Source: Vibrio lentus (GTDB lineage Bacteria > Pseudomonadota > Gammaproteobacteria > Enterobacterales > Vibrionaceae). From it: DNA of 64,000 bases. Below the pieces are notes generated by a model. That model searched no databases, was not told the origin of the DNA, and saw only the letters and a program-made list of their open reading frames with translations. The DNA lies in contig NZ_MCZK01000104.1 in assembly GCF_002875945.1 (NCBI RefSeq), positions 1-64,000 of the forward strand, in the 5' to 3' direction. The translations under genes and the position numbers were made by a program. This document shows, one piece after another, positions 51,863 through 62,211 of the stretch. Each line of letters begins with the position of its first letter. The first letter of the stretch is position 1.

Positions 51863-51886
51863 CCGGTAAGTAAAGAATATGGGAAA

Positions 51887-52444
51887 TTAAACTTCCATCA
51901 ACTCTTTTTCTTTCGTCGCTAGAACTTCATCTACGTTCTTAACAGCAACGTCAGTTAGCTTTTGAATTTCGTCTTGTGCTTTACGATCTTCATCTTCAGA
52001 AATTTCTTTGTCTTTCAGAAGTGCTTTAAGATCGCCATTCGCGTCACGACGGATGTTACGGATAGCAACACGGCCACCTTCAGCTTCGCCACGAACGATT
52101 TTAACTAGGTCTTTACGACGCTCTTCCGTTAGCGGTGGAAGTGGAACACGGATAACTGTACCAGCAGACATAGGGTTTAGGCCTAGGTCAGACGACATGA
52201 TTGCTTTTTCAACAAGAGGCGTCAGTGTTTTATCAAATACAGTGATCGCTAGAGTACGTGCGTCTTCAGCAATAACGTTAGCAACTTGGGTCAAAGGCGT
52301 TGGTGCACCGTAGTACTCAACAGTCAGACCAGAAAGTAGGCTCGGGTGTGCACGACCTGTACGAATCTTTTGCAGGCTGTTTTTTAGTGCATCAACACTT
52401 TTTACCATGCGCTCTTGAGCGTCTTTTTTGATTTCGTTAATCAC
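51887..52444 (-). CDS. frr: Ribosome recycling factor
   Basis: 185-residue RRF, which with EF-G splits post-termination ribosomes. The length equals E. coli RRF when started at GTG 52444 ([16 protein letters not shown] after the start), which has AAGGTG six bases upstream. An ATG at 52474 would add ten atypical residues. Conserved [12 protein letters not shown] and [20 protein letters not shown] are visible. Confidence 0.97.
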   Translation of the reverse strand: MINEIKKDAQERMVKSVDALKNSLQKIRTGRAHPSLLSGLTVEYYGAPTPLTQVANVIAEDARTLAITVFDKTLTPLVEKAIMSSDLGLNPMSAGTVIRVPLPPLTEERRKDLVKIVRGEAEGGRVAIRNIRRDANGDLKALLKDKEISEDEDRKAQDEIQKLTDVAVKNVDEVLATKEKELMEV

Positions 52445-52541
52445 AATTTCACCTTGATTATGTTCTTTCTTCAAGAAAGCTTTTTATTTGGAGTGATAAG
52501 GATAAGCTTACCAAAGTGTAAACCTCAGTAAGCCCGAAAAA

Positions 52542-53273
52542 TTAGTCAGCATCGCTGATTAATGTACCTTCAGTTTCACCCATAACCACGCGGCGTAGTG
52601 CGCCTGGTTTATTCATGTTAAATACACGGATTGGCATTTTGTGATCACGTGCTAGCGTAAATGCAGCCAAATCCATTACTTTCAATTCTTTCTCAAGAAT
52701 CGTGTTGTAAGACAAAGTATCATACAGCTCTGCGTCTGGGTTTGCTACTGGGTCAGCAGTAAATACACCATCTACTTTCGTCGCTTTTAGAACTACGTCA
52801 GCTTCGATTTCGATACCACGTAGACACGCAGCAGAATCTGTAGTGAAGAATGGGTTACCAGTACCTGCAGAGAAGATCACAACGCGACCTTGACGCAGTT
52901 GGCTGATTGCATCTGCCCAGTTGTAATCGTCACACACACCTTTAAGAGGGATAGCAGACATTACACGTGCGTTTACGTAAGCACGGTGTAGAGCATCACG
53001 CATTGCAAGGCCGTTCATTACCGTTGCAAGCATACCCATGTGGTCACCAACAACGCGGTTCATACCTGCTTCAGCAAGGCCTGCACCACGGAAAAGGTTA
53101 CCGCCACCGATAACAACACCTACTTGAACACCTAGTTCAACCAATTCTTTTACTTCTTGAGCCATACGATCAAGGATCGTCGGGTCAATACCAAAACCTT
53201 CTTCGCCTTGTAGTGCTTCACCGCTAAGTTTTAACAGAATACGTTGATACGCCGGTTTAGGGTTCGTAGTCAT
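52542..53273 (-). CDS. pyrH: UMP kinase
   Basis: 243-residue hexameric UMP kinase (UMP to UDP), of the amino-acid kinase fold. [37 protein letters not shown] and [16 protein letters not shown] are family motifs. Regulation by GTP and UTP is known in the E. coli enzyme. Order rpsB-tsf-pyrH-frr is conserved. Confidence 0.98.
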   Translation of the reverse strand: MTTNPKPAYQRILLKLSGEALQGEEGFGIDPTILDRMAQEVKELVELGVQVGVVIGGGNLFRGAGLAEAGMNRVVGDHMGMLATVMNGLAMRDALHRAYVNARVMSAIPLKGVCDDYNWADAISQLRQGRVVIFSAGTGNPFFTTDSAACLRGIEIEADVVLKATKVDGVFTADPVANPDAELYDTLSYNTILEKELKVMDLAAFTLARDHKMPIRVFNMNKPGALRRVVMGETEGTLISDAD

Positions 53274-53377
53274 GGAGTTTACCTTCCAAAGAGTTGATGA
53301 TTAACAGTCATGGATAAAAACTGATTAGCTCAGTTCGCATTCATAACAGCTAAAAGCCAAAAATAATTCACTATTCA

Positions 53378-53412
53378 TAAAAAGACCGCAGCATTTGCCA
53401 CGGTCTTTTTTT
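53378..53412 (-). terminator. Terminator after tsf
   Basis: On the minus strand stem AAAGACCG/CGGTCTTT with a loop of about 12 bases is followed by T-rich sequence. It lies in the 157-base tsf-pyrH gap. Confidence 0.85.
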
Positions 53413-53430
53413 CAATCAATACGCTAAGGA

Positions 53431-54276
53431 TTAACCTTGTTGTACCGCTGCAACTTCGTCTGCGAAGCTCATTTCAGCAGCTTTCTCGATACCTTCACCA
53501 ACTTCTAAACGAACGAAGGTAGTAACTGATGCGCCTTTCTCTTTAAGAATGTCAGCAACAGTTTTCTTAGGTTCCATGATGAAAGCTTGACCAGTAAGAG
53601 ATACTTCGCCCGTGAATTTCTTCATACGGCCGATAACCATTTTCTCAGCGATCTCTTGTGGTTTGCCTTCGTTCATAGCGATTTCTACTTGAACAGCTTT
53701 TTCTTTTTCTACTACGTCAGCAGGTACGTCAGATGGGTTAACGTACTCAGGCTTAGAAGCAGCAACGTGCATAGCGATGTGCTTAAGCGTTTCAGCTTCG
53801 CCTTCACCAGCAACAACAACACCGATTTTCTCGCCGTGACGGTAAGAAGCTAGTGCAACACCTTCAACAAGCTCAACACGACGGATGCTGATGTTCTCAC
53901 CGATCTTAGTTACTAGAGCGATACGTGCGTCTTCAAATTTAGCTTGAAGAGCAGTGATGTCTAGACGTTCAGCTAGAGCCGCTTCAGCAACTTCGTTAGC
54001 GAATGCAAGGAAACCTGCATCTTTAGCTACGAAATCAGTTTGGCAGTTCACTTCAAGAAGAGCAGCAACGCCAGCTTCTTCTTTAATGATGATTGTGCCT
54101 TCTGCAGCAACGTTACCAGCTTTTTTAGCTGCTTTCGCTGCGCCAGATTTACGCATGTTTTCAATTGCTAGCTCGATGTCGCCTTCAGCAGCAACAAGCG
54201 CTTTTTTACATTCCATCATGCCCGCTGCTGTGCGTTCACGAAGTTCTTTAACTAGAGCTGCAGTTACAGTTGCCAT
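53431..54276 (-). CDS. tsf: Elongation factor Ts
   Basis: 281-residue guanine nucleotide exchange factor for EF-Tu. The N-terminal UBA-like module ([19 protein letters not shown]) is followed by the TDFV-containing motif ([20 protein letters not shown]) and core subdomains. Length is close to E. coli EF-Ts (283). It follows rpsB, with an attenuator-type hairpin between them. Confidence 0.98.
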   Translation of the reverse strand: MATVTAALVKELRERTAAGMMECKKALVAAEGDIELAIENMRKSGAAKAAKKAGNVAAEGTIIIKEEAGVAALLEVNCQTDFVAKDAGFLAFANEVAEAALAERLDITALQAKFEDARIALVTKIGENISIRRVELVEGVALASYRHGEKIGVVVAGEGEAETLKHIAMHVAASKPEYVNPSDVPADVVEKEKAVQVEIAMNEGKPQEIAEKMVIGRMKKFTGEVSLTGQAFIMEPKKTVADILKEKGASVTTFVRLEVGEGIEKAAEMSFADEVAAVQQG

Positions 54277-54305
54277 TCTCTATTCCTTAGTAAATTCTAA
54301 AAAAG

Positions 54306-54338
54306 ATAAAAAACAGGGGCCTAATTAATTGGCCCCTG
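54306..54338 (-). terminator. Attenuator/terminator between rpsB and tsf
   Basis: On the minus strand stem CAGGGGCC/GGCCCCTG with a nine-base AT loop is followed by TTTTTTATC. It would set the rpsB to tsf transcript ratio. Confidence 0.87.
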
Positions 54339-54414
54339 ATATTGACTGTATTCAGTCCGTTAAGCCATCGATTATGACCGCTTAATATGAACTAAATATG
54401 GCTCAGAGCCGCTA

Positions 54415-55146
54415 TTATTCAGCTTCTACAAAACCGTCTTTTTCAGCAGCTACAGCAGCAACATCTTTGTTACGACCTTCTTTAACCGCGTCTGCAGCAG
54501 CGTTTAGGTAAAGCTGTACTGCACGGATTGCATCATCGTTACCTGGGATAACGAAGTCAACGCCGTCTGGGTTAGAGTTAGTATCAACTACAGCGTAAAC
54601 TGGGATACCTAGGTTGTTTGCTTCTTTAACTGCGATGTGTTCGTGATCAGCATCGATAACGAATAGAGCGTCTGGAAGGCCGCCCATGTTCTTGATACCA
54701 CCAAGAGATTTCTCTAGCTTCTCCATTTCACGAGTACGCATTAGAGCTTCTTTCTTAGTAAGCTTGTCGAAAGTACCGTCTTGAGCTTGCGCTTCAAGTT
54801 CTTTCAGACGCTTGATAGACTGACGAACAGTTTTGTAGTTCGTTAGCATACCGCCTAACCAGCGGTTGTTAACGTAGAACTGGTTGCTGTTGATAGCAGC
54901 TTCTTTAACAGCTTCAGATGCAGCGCGCTTAGTACCAACAAAAAGAACTTTACCTTTCTTCTCGCCAACTTTAGCAATTTCAGCTAGAGCTTCGTTGAAC
55001 ATTGGTACAGTTTTTTCTAGGTTGATGATATGAACTTTGCTACGAGCGCCAAAGATGAATGGCTTCATTTTTGGGTTCCAGTAACGAGTTTGGTGACCGA
55101 AGTGAACACCAGCTTTAAGCATATCGCGCATTGATACAGTTGCCAT
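54415..55146 (-). CDS. rpsB: 30S ribosomal protein S2
   Basis: 243-residue ribosomal protein S2. [38 protein letters not shown] and [14 protein letters not shown] are universal S2 motifs. Start is ATG 55146 with AGAGGAT upstream; an ATG at 55179 would add 11 residues outside the family. It heads the minus-strand gene series; in E. coli S2 represses its own operon through the leader. Confidence 0.99.
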   Translation of the reverse strand: MATVSMRDMLKAGVHFGHQTRYWNPKMKPFIFGARSKVHIINLEKTVPMFNEALAEIAKVGEKKGKVLFVGTKRAASEAVKEAAINSNQFYVNNRWLGGMLTNYKTVRQSIKRLKELEAQAQDGTFDKLTKKEALMRTREMEKLEKSLGGIKNMGGLPDALFVIDADHEHIAVKEANNLGIPVYAVVDTNSNPDGVDFVIPGNDDAIRAVQLYLNAAADAVKEGRNKDVAAVAAEKDGFVEAE

Positions 55147-55604
55147 TTTAAAATCCTCTATGGGGTTAGGCCTCCACACTCCCCATGAATCCGACCCCTA
55201 ACAACTAACCACTTTTTCAGCCGTTATCTGTGTTGTTGAGGCACCCCGGAACATGTGTCGGAATGTGTGTGATTTAAAGATATAAGTTAGTGGACACGAA
55301 GCTTGTTTCGCCAATTGGAGAAAACAGTCCTGATGTCCGGCGCGCTTTATACCATATTTTGTCCATCTATGGCTAGAAAAAAATATAAAAATGGCGGTTG
55401 CTATACTGATCTTTGACGCTGTATTTCTCTTATAAATAGTATCAATAACGCAAGAGGCAATCGGCTTAAAGTTGAACACTATTCAATCACGCTTAGTAGT
55501 ATCCACCAGCATTATATGGGTATCAGAATGTTGCGCTAAAATGCTGCACTGCTAGAATAGCCCCAATATGCACACTTAGGTGCTACCAAATTAAGAGATA
55601 TGCA
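55147..55604. other. rpsB/map divergent control region
   Basis: 458 bases lie between divergent rpsB and map. The rpsB-proximal 200 bases probably form its long leader, where S2 autoregulation acts in E. coli (inference). The right end carries the map promoter. A 93-codon minus ORF at 55198-55479 has no ribosome site and is not called as a gene. Confidence 0.6.
55531..55558 (+). promoter_or_regulatory. Probable sigma-70 promoter of map
   Basis: TTGCGC (55531-55536) and TAGAAT (55553-55558) are separated by 16 bases. The predicted start lies about 40 bases before the map ATG. Confidence 0.6.
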
Positions 55605-56483
55605 ATGGCTGTAAAAATTAAAACTGCTGAAGAAATTCAAAAAATGCGCGTTGCCGGTAAGCTGGCTTCTGAAATTCTAGAGATGATTGAACCTCATATC
55701 CAAGTAGGTACCACGACAGAAGAACTGAATAAGATCTGTCATGAGTACGCTCTAGAAAGAGGCGCATACTCAGCACCACTTGATTACCACGGTTTCCCTA
55801 AGTCAATCTGTACGTCTATCAACCACATCGTATGTCACGGTATTCCAGCATCACAAGATGAGACTGGTAGTACAGGTCAATTCAAACCTGCTGTATTGAA
55901 AGATGGCGATATTCTAAACGTTGATATCACTGTGATTGTTCCTGATGACGAAAATGCTGACCTAAGCACTCGTCCGCAAGGTTACCACGGTGACACATCT
56001 AAGATGTTCCTTGTGGGTGAAGTTTCTCCAGCAAACAAACGTCTATGCATGGTTGCTCAAGAAGCACTTTACGAAGGCATGCGCCAAGTAAAACCAGGTG
56101 TTCAGCTTGGTCAAATTGGTACGGCTATCGAGAAGTACATCAAAACCAACAATAAGAACAACCCACGCGCTAAGTTCTCTATCGTGAAAGATTACTGTGG
56201 CCACGGCATCGGTTCTGAGTTCCACGAAGATCCACAAGTGGTTCACTACAAAAACAGTGACCGTACCGTACTGAAAGCTGGCATGTGTTTCACAATCGAG
56301 CCAATGATCAATGCTGGTAAGTTTGGCTGCCGTCTTGATGACGAAGATAGCTGGACAGTGTACACAGCAGACAGCAAGAACTCTGCACAGTGGGAACACA
56401 CACTGGTTGTAACGGAAACAGGTTGTGAAGTACTAACACTACGCAGCGACGATACGATTCCACGTATCATGAAGAACGCTTAG
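55605..56483 (+). CDS. map: Type I methionine aminopeptidase
   Basis: 292-residue enzyme that removes N-terminal Met from nascent proteins. Metal ligands are in VDITVIV, YHGDTSKMF, CGHGIGSEFHEDP, TIEPMINAG and WEHTL. It is about 28 residues longer than E. coli Map (264), mainly from insertions after HGIPAS (near residue 85), within the Asp-containing strand (DDENADLSTRPQ, about 110-125), and before the CGHGIG motif. Divergent from rpsB, as in E. coli. Terminator downstream. Confidence 0.97.
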   Translation: MAVKIKTAEEIQKMRVAGKLASEILEMIEPHIQVGTTTEELNKICHEYALERGAYSAPLDYHGFPKSICTSINHIVCHGIPASQDETGSTGQFKPAVLKDGDILNVDITVIVPDDENADLSTRPQGYHGDTSKMFLVGEVSPANKRLCMVAQEALYEGMRQVKPGVQLGQIGTAIEKYIKTNNKNNPRAKFSIVKDYCGHGIGSEFHEDPQVVHYKNSDRTVLKAGMCFTIEPMINAGKFGCRLDDEDSWTVYTADSKNSAQWEHTLVVTETGCEVLTLRSDDTIPRIMKNA

Positions 56484-56514
56484 TTCAACAAGCTGAATAC
56501 ATCAGACTTTTAAA

Positions 56515-56547
56515 AATATCCCCGCATTGTCGGGGATATTTTTTTAT
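56515..56547 (+). terminator. Terminator after map
   Basis: Stem AATATCCCCG/CGGGGATATT with a six-base loop followed by T-rich sequence lies between map and glnD. Confidence 0.9.
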
Positions 56548-56622
56548 CTGCGTAATTTCGATTTTCCATCACCTTCTGTTAAATTGTTAAATACTCTCAT
56601 TTGCTTGCACGGATAGCAGACT

Positions 56623-59244
56623 ATGCCTTATCAATGCCCTATTACGTTCAATGACGAACAAATTGAAATCTGCGAATTAAAAAATCAACTCGAAATCTTC
56701 ACGCAGTATCAGAAAGATGAATTTCTCAATCATCATCCTGTGACAGACCTAGTGTTGCTACGCTCTGAATATATGGACTTGCTCCTCAACCGATTATGGG
56801 ATCATTTTGGGTTCAGCAAACTGCCTCATATTGCGTTGGTCGCTGTGGGTGGTTATGGCCGCGGCGAACTGCACCCGTTATCCGACATTGATATCTTAAT
56901 CGTATCGCAAAAGACGCTGCCTCCAGCGCTTGGTGAAAAAGTCAGTCAGTTCATCACGCTACTTTGGGATTTGAGACTCGAAGTTGGCCATGCGGTGCGT
57001 ACCATTGCCGAGTGCATTGAGATTGGTAGTGACGATTTAACGGTAGCGACCAACTTGCAAGAATCGCGCTTACTGTGTGGCAGTGAAGACACCTTCCAAG
57101 AGCTGAAACTAAAGATTCATTCCGATTCATTCTGGCCAAGTGAGACATTTTACAAAGCCAAGATTCAAGAGCAAAGAGAGCGTCATGCTCGCTACCACGA
57201 CACCACCTACAATCTAGAACCGGACATCAAATCAACACCCGGCGGGTTAAGAGACATCCACACTCTGAGTTGGGTAGCACGTAGACACTTTGGTGCTACC
57301 TCTCTACTGGAGATGAGCAAATACGGATTCCTCACCGATGCTGAATATCGCGAACTTGTCGAGTGCCAAGATTTCTTATGGCGCGTTCGCTTTGCATTGC
57401 ATATCGAACTGCGCCGTTACGACAACCGTCTTACCTTCGCGCATCAGGCTCAAGTAGCCGAACACCTTGGTTATACTGGTGAAGGCAATCGTGGCGTAGA
57501 AATGATGATGAAGGAGTTCTACCGAACACTTCGTCGTGTAGCAGAGCTCAACAAGATGTTGCTTAAGCTGTTTGACCAAGCAATCATTAACGGTGGTCAA
57601 ACACAAGAAGCCGAGATTCTCGACAATGACTTCCAACGTCGTGGTTCATTGATCGAAGCGCGTAAACCTGCCCTATTCCAAGCGCGACCAGAAACGATTC
57701 TCGATATGTTTATCCATATCGCGAATGACTCGACTATCGAAGGGGTCAGCCCGCCAACCTTGAGACAGCTGCGTACGGCACGTCGCCGATTGAACCGCTT
57801 CCTGCATACCATTCCTGAAGCGCGTGACAAGTTCATGGACTTGGTTCGCCACCCAAATGCACTGCACAAAGCTTTTAGCCTAATGCATAAACTGGGCGTG
57901 CTATCGGCCTATTTACCGCAGTGGAGTCAGATTGTTGGTCAAATGCAGTTTGATCTGTTCCATGTCTACACCGTGGATGAGCACAGTATTCGTCTGCTCA
58001 AGCACATCAACCGTTTTAACCAAATTGAAAACCACGATAAGCACCCAATTTGTTGTGAAGTGTACCCGCGAGTTCAGAAGAAAGAGCTGCTGATCCTCGC
58101 CGCTATCTTCCACGACATAGGCAAAGGTCGAGGTGGTGATCACTCGGAAATCGGCGCCGTTGAGGCTTACTCATTCTGTATTGAACACGGGTTGTCAAAA
58201 CCAGAAGCAAAACAAGTCGCATGGCTCGTTCAGAATCACCTATTGATGTCTGTCACCGCCCAGCGCCGCGATATCTACGACCCTGATGTCATCACAGAGT
58301 TTGCTAAAAAAGTCCGCGACGAAGAATCATTAGAGCTACTGGTGTGCTTAACCGTCGCCGACATCTGTGCGACTAACCCTGAGTTGTGGAACAGCTGGAA
58401 ACGCACCCTGTTAGCGGAGCTATTCCACTCAACGCAGAGAGCACTACGTCGTGGCTTGGAAAACCCAGTCGATGTCAGAGACCGTATTCGTCACAATCAG
58501 CAGATGGCATCAGCTCTGTTACGTAAAGAGGGGTTCACTGCTCGTGAGATTGAAGTGCTTTGGCAACGTTTCAAAGCCGATTACTTCTTACGTCATACAC
58601 ACAAGCAAATCGCTTGGCACTGTGAGCACTTACTTCGCCTAGAAGACCCGAGCCAACCGTTAGTTTTGATCAGTAAAAAAGCGACACGCGGTGGCACTGA
58701 GGTGTTTGTTTACTGTAAAGACCAAGCTGCACTTTTTGCGACTGTTGTGGCTGAATTGGATAGACGTAACTTCAACGTTCATGACGCGCAAGTCATGGTC
58801 AGTAAAGATGGCCATGTTTTGGATACCTTTATCGTACTCGATCAGCACGGTGAAGCGATTGATGAAGCGAGACACAAAGCCGTAGCTAAACATTTGACTC
58901 ACGTTCTGGCTGATGGTCGTCCAACTAAAATTAGAACACGCAGAACGCCACGTAACTTACAGCACTTCAAGGTAAAAACTCTGGTCGAATTCCTACCGAC
59001 CAAGAGTAAAAAACGCACCTTGATGGAACTCAGAGCCCTGGACACGCCGGGATTACTGGCTCAAGTTGGTGCAACCTTTGCTGAGTTAGACATCAATTTG
59101 CACGGCGCTAAAATTACCACCATCGGCGAACGTGCAGAGGATTTGTTTATTCTGACCAGTGAAGCGGGAGGAAGGTTGTCTGAAGAGCAGGAACAAGCGC
59201 TGAGAGAAAGATTAACAGAGCACGTTTCGGAACTCGCACCCTAA
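56623..59244 (+). CDS. glnD: Protein-PII uridylyltransferase/uridylyl-removing enzyme
   Basis: 873-residue bifunctional nitrogen sensor that uridylylates GlnB/GlnK at low glutamine and removes UMP at high glutamine. The nucleotidyltransferase site is GGYGRGELHPLSDIDILI (D88, D90). An HD phosphohydrolase domain carries IFHDIGKGRGGDHSEIG (about 505). Two C-terminal ACT domains (about 695-770 and 800-873) bind glutamine. Its target GlnB, with an intact Tyr51, is encoded at 33.3 kb. map-glnD order is as in E. coli. Confidence 0.98.
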   Translation: MPYQCPITFNDEQIEICELKNQLEIFTQYQKDEFLNHHPVTDLVLLRSEYMDLLLNRLWDHFGFSKLPHIALVAVGGYGRGELHPLSDIDILIVSQKTLPPALGEKVSQFITLLWDLRLEVGHAVRTIAECIEIGSDDLTVATNLQESRLLCGSEDTFQELKLKIHSDSFWPSETFYKAKIQEQRERHARYHDTTYNLEPDIKSTPGGLRDIHTLSWVARRHFGATSLLEMSKYGFLTDAEYRELVECQDFLWRVRFALHIELRRYDNRLTFAHQAQVAEHLGYTGEGNRGVEMMMKEFYRTLRRVAELNKMLLKLFDQAIINGGQTQEAEILDNDFQRRGSLIEARKPALFQARPETILDMFIHIANDSTIEGVSPPTLRQLRTARRRLNRFLHTIPEARDKFMDLVRHPNALHKAFSLMHKLGVLSAYLPQWSQIVGQMQFDLFHVYTVDEHSIRLLKHINRFNQIENHDKHPICCEVYPRVQKKELLILAAIFHDIGKGRGGDHSEIGAVEAYSFCIEHGLSKPEAKQVAWLVQNHLLMSVTAQRRDIYDPDVITEFAKKVRDEESLELLVCLTVADICATNPELWNSWKRTLLAELFHSTQRALRRGLENPVDVRDRIRHNQQMASALLRKEGFTAREIEVLWQRFKADYFLRHTHKQIAWHCEHLLRLEDPSQPLVLISKKATRGGTEVFVYCKDQAALFATVVAELDRRNFNVHDAQVMVSKDGHVLDTFIVLDQHGEAIDEARHKAVAKHLTHVLADGRPTKIRTRRTPRNLQHFKVKTLVEFLPTKSKKRTLMELRALDTPGLLAQVGATFAELDINLHGAKITTIGERAEDLFILTSEAGGRLSEEQEQALRERLTEHVSELAP

Positions 59245-59408
59245 AAATAGAATTTAATCATCAAATAAGTGTGGGTAAAGATAGAGAGCGATCTTGCCCA
59301 CAACTTACAATCAATTCCCATATATCAACTATCTAGCTCGTCGTTAGGCTGCTACATTGATCAAGTCAATTACATAAAAGTATTACATTCATAAACTAGA
59401 GGTCGCTT

Positions 59409-59792
59409 ATGTATCCAAACCTCACTGGCTTAGGTATCCACGAACCTAAACAGATTGAACGTTACTCCCTTCGCCAAGAAGCTCACAAAGATATTCTTAA
59501 GATTTACTTCCGTAAACAGAAAGGCGAACTGTTCGCGAAAAGCGTTAAGTTTAAGTATCCACGACAAGTGAAAAGTGTGCTTGTTAGCGGTGGCAACAAT
59601 CAATACAAAGAAGTGACCGAGATAAACCGTAATCTCACACTTGTAATTGATGAGCTCAATAAAATCACCAAGCCGATTCCAACCGCAGAAGTCGATGTGA
59701 AACAGAAAATTCTTACTGACTTACGCCACCTAGAAAAAGTGGTATCGAGTAAGATCGCAGAGATCGAAGCGGATCTAGAAAAGCTAAAATGA
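59409..59792 (+). CDS. yaeH: UPF0325/DUF3461 protein YaeH
   Basis: 127-residue protein closely resembling E. coli YaeH. Shared blocks are [35 protein letters not shown] and the C-terminal [20 protein letters not shown]. It is rich in charged residues with a C-terminal helix, no signal peptide and probably cytoplasmic. Function is unknown. It lies after glnD on the same strand with a 164-base gap. Confidence 0.9.
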   Translation: MYPNLTGLGIHEPKQIERYSLRQEAHKDILKIYFRKQKGELFAKSVKFKYPRQVKSVLVSGGNNQYKEVTEINRNLTLVIDELNKITKPIPTAEVDVKQKILTDLRHLEKVVSSKIAEIEADLEKLK

Positions 59793-59851
59793 TCCCGAGA
59801 ATAGACAACTAACAACCACATTAGTTGTTCCACTCAGATCACACAGACATT

Positions 59852-59886
59852 AAAAAGGGCTGATATCACTATCAGCCCTTTGTTTT
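59852..59886. terminator. Bidirectional terminator between yaeH and truC
   Basis: Stem AAGGGCTGATA/TATCAGCCCTT with a short loop, flanked by A5 and TTGTTTT, lies between convergent genes. Confidence 0.88.
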
Positions 59887-59921
59887 ATTCTACTTTCTAC
59901 GCTTAATTGACGCGCGTGTGT

Positions 59922-60671
59922 TTACTTAGACAAACGCGCTTCAGCATTCACTAAGTGGGTATCCCATTCAAAGGTTTCAAACAACCTTAACCACGTATCA
60001 TCTAGATTGGCCTTCATCACCAACTCTTCTTTAGTGAAAGGGTGGATGAAACGCAATTCAGAGGCATGCAGTAACAAACGGTGCGAATCTAAATCATCTC
60101 GAAACAGTCGGTTATGCTTACCATCACCATGTGAAGTATCGCCAACGATTGGGTGTCTTAGGTGAGCCATATGACGACGTAGCTGATGTTTGCGTCCTGT
60201 CTTTGGCATCATCTCAACTAAGCAGTAACGACTGGTAGGGAAACGACCCGTTGAATACGGCACTTCGACTTTCGCTAACGGCTCGTAAACGGTGACGGCT
60301 TCTTGTGGTTCTTTATCTTCTTTCGCGAACTTGTCTGCGATCTTATCCAACTCGACCTTGAGTGCATAGTCGAGCGTATCGCCCTCTTCTATCCAACCAC
60401 GAACAATCGCATGATAAGTCTTTTGCATCTCATGATTGGCGAACATCGGCATCACCTGTGAAGCAACCTCACTCGACAATGCAAACACCAACACACCCGA
60501 TGTAGGTCGGTCTAAACGATGCAGAGGAAATACGTGCTGACCAATTTGATCGCGCAAAGTCTGCATAACAAATTGAGTCTCGTGTTTATCCAACCATGAG
60601 CGATGCACTAGCATACCCGCAGGCTTATTCACCGCGACAAAATACTCATCTTGATAAATGATCTCTAACAT
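59922..60671 (-). CDS. truC: tRNA pseudouridine(65) synthase TruC
   Basis: 249-residue RluA-family enzyme that makes pseudouridine 65 in some tRNAs. The catalytic Asp is in FPLHRLDRPTSGVLVF, and KTGRKHQLRRHMAHLRHPIVG is the second family motif. I start at ATG 60671, which shares one base with the yqcC stop (TAATG). An ATG nine bases upstream is too close to GAGG. The yqcC-truC pair is conserved in E. coli. Confidence 0.95.
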   Translation of the reverse strand: MLEIIYQDEYFVAVNKPAGMLVHRSWLDKHETQFVMQTLRDQIGQHVFPLHRLDRPTSGVLVFALSSEVASQVMPMFANHEMQKTYHAIVRGWIEEGDTLDYALKVELDKIADKFAKEDKEPQEAVTVYEPLAKVEVPYSTGRFPTSRYCLVEMMPKTGRKHQLRRHMAHLRHPIVGDTSHGDGKHNRLFRDDLDSHRLLLHASELRFIHPFTKEELVMKANLDDTWLRLFETFEWDTHLVNAEARLSK

Positions 60672-60985
60672 TACGCGCATACCTCATCAATGCTCAGAAT
60701 CGTCACTAGCAGTTCAGCTTTGTCTGCCTCATTTTTCCACACTTCACCAAAATAAGGATGAATCGCAAAGCCTTTCGGTAGGCTCATTTTAGCATCCATC
60801 ATTGCGTTGATCTTTACGATAAAGATCCACTGCAACCACTCTTCTGGCTGTAGCGAGTCAATCGCGAAAGGTTCAGCACTGGCCAGAGCTTCGTCCGAAG
60901 GTGGAACATCACTCCACAGAGAACATTGGCGCATTTGTTGTTCTAATTGTTGAAGTAAAAGAGGTAACTTTGTGGCAGCTGTCAT
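60671..60985 (-). CDS. yqcC: YqcC family protein
   Basis: 104-residue helical protein of the YqcC family (LQQLEQQMRQCSLWSDVPPS, SAEPFAIDSLQPEEWLQWIF, KGFAIHPYFGEVWK). Function is unknown. It is translationally coupled to truC through a TAATG stop-start overlap. In E. coli yqcC lies beside the csrB gene, and a CsrB RNA is found 2.1 kb away here. Confidence 0.93.
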   Translation of the reverse strand: MTAATKLPLLLQQLEQQMRQCSLWSDVPPSDEALASAEPFAIDSLQPEEWLQWIFIVKINAMMDAKMSLPKGFAIHPYFGEVWKNEADKAELLVTILSIDEVCA

Positions 60986-61072
60986 TTTTCACCAAGTTAT
61001 TTATCTAGTGACCTTGAAATTGGGGCATAGAGTACCATCTATTTAGGAAAGAAAGTTAGGAGCTTTATTACT

Positions 61073-62113
61073 ATGGAAACCATTCACACGCTCACTCAGT
61101 TGCTAAAGAATAGCGGTTGCCAATACGACATCTACGACCTAGGTCGTCGTATCCAGAAAATCGACAACACCCTATTCTCTGATGTTGAGCAGGGCAAACA
61201 GCCATACCCGTTTCCACTTCAGAAACAAGCTCACTTAGCGATTAGCTACTGGAACGAACACAAACAGCCATGGATTTGGTTTCTAAAATTCAAACTGGAC
61301 GAAAGAGGCTTATTACATCAAGGCGATGTGGGCAATTTTCTTAAGTTTGTTATCGAAGCAATGGGTACACGTTTGAACGGCGATATCAGCGAAGAGCAAC
61401 AACAAAAGCTGTCAAACAACCCTTATACCTTCAAGCCTTCTGAAGACAAAATGGCCGTATTCCATAGCCAAGTAAGAGCTGGTTTAGACCTTACGACGAG
61501 CCAATATTACGAACACGCTCAGCATTACTTCACGGGTGAGCTTGGTTGGGATAATTGGAAAACGGTTGGACTACAAGGCATCACAGATATGTGCGCGCGT
61601 TTAGGCAGCCAACAAAACGGTGTTGCGATTCGTAAAGCCATCAATAAGCTGCCATCAGAACCGCTATACGCGACGTTAGGAGCGCTTGAGCATACACAAA
61701 TCAATGACAAACTCGCGCAACGCTTACAAGAGCTTGCAGAGAATGAGATCGCAAGTAAAGAGCCTGATTTGTTCTTACTTTCAGCCTTGGTTCGTGCCCT
61801 TTCAGGTGCAGAACAAGGGATTGCGAATAACATCATTAACCAAGTTCTGGCTAGCCCGCGTCTAAGCCACCAAGAAGTGTTGATTGGTTTAGCGGGTCGC
61901 AGCTGGCATGCGCTACAAGACCCTGCGATTGCTGAGCAATTCTTGCTACGTCTCGCACAAACAGGTAATCAAAACCTGTTTAATCAGTTATTTGCTGATT
62001 TAGTGATGATTCCGACATTAAGAATGGTATTTTTACCCTTGTTGAATTCGAACCCATCACCTGAGCTCGCAAACGCATTGATTGAGTTACAACAAGCGGC
62101 TAAGTCCCAATAA
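61073..62113 (+). CDS. DUF3549 family protein
   Basis: 346-residue cytoplasmic protein without signal peptide or membrane segments. Recognised blocks of DUF3549 include LGRRIQKIDNTLF, YPFPLQKQAHLAISYW and WIWFLKFKLDERGLL. The C-terminal half (about 180-340) is a run of short helices resembling HEAT-like repeats (inference). Function is unknown. It is divergent from yqcC-truC. Confidence 0.85.
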   Translation: METIHTLTQLLKNSGCQYDIYDLGRRIQKIDNTLFSDVEQGKQPYPFPLQKQAHLAISYWNEHKQPWIWFLKFKLDERGLLHQGDVGNFLKFVIEAMGTRLNGDISEEQQQKLSNNPYTFKPSEDKMAVFHSQVRAGLDLTTSQYYEHAQHYFTGELGWDNWKTVGLQGITDMCARLGSQQNGVAIRKAINKLPSEPLYATLGALEHTQINDKLAQRLQELAENEIASKEPDLFLLSALVRALSGAEQGIANNIINQVLASPRLSHQEVLIGLAGRSWHALQDPAIAEQFLLRLAQTGNQNLFNQLFADLVMIPTLRMVFLPLLNSNPSPELANALIELQQAAKSQ

Positions 62114-62211
62114 CGGACTGACGACTAATTCAAGAGCGGGTTTGCTCTATAGCTCGTTGAAATACCCTGTAATGACAATTGGAATAGAGATAAAAAGGAA
62201 GTATGGATTAA

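Noticed and set aside
55198..55479. 93-codon minus-strand ORF in the rpsB upstream region
   Set aside because: It has no ribosome site or recognisable domain and lies wholly in the expected rpsB leader and promoter region.
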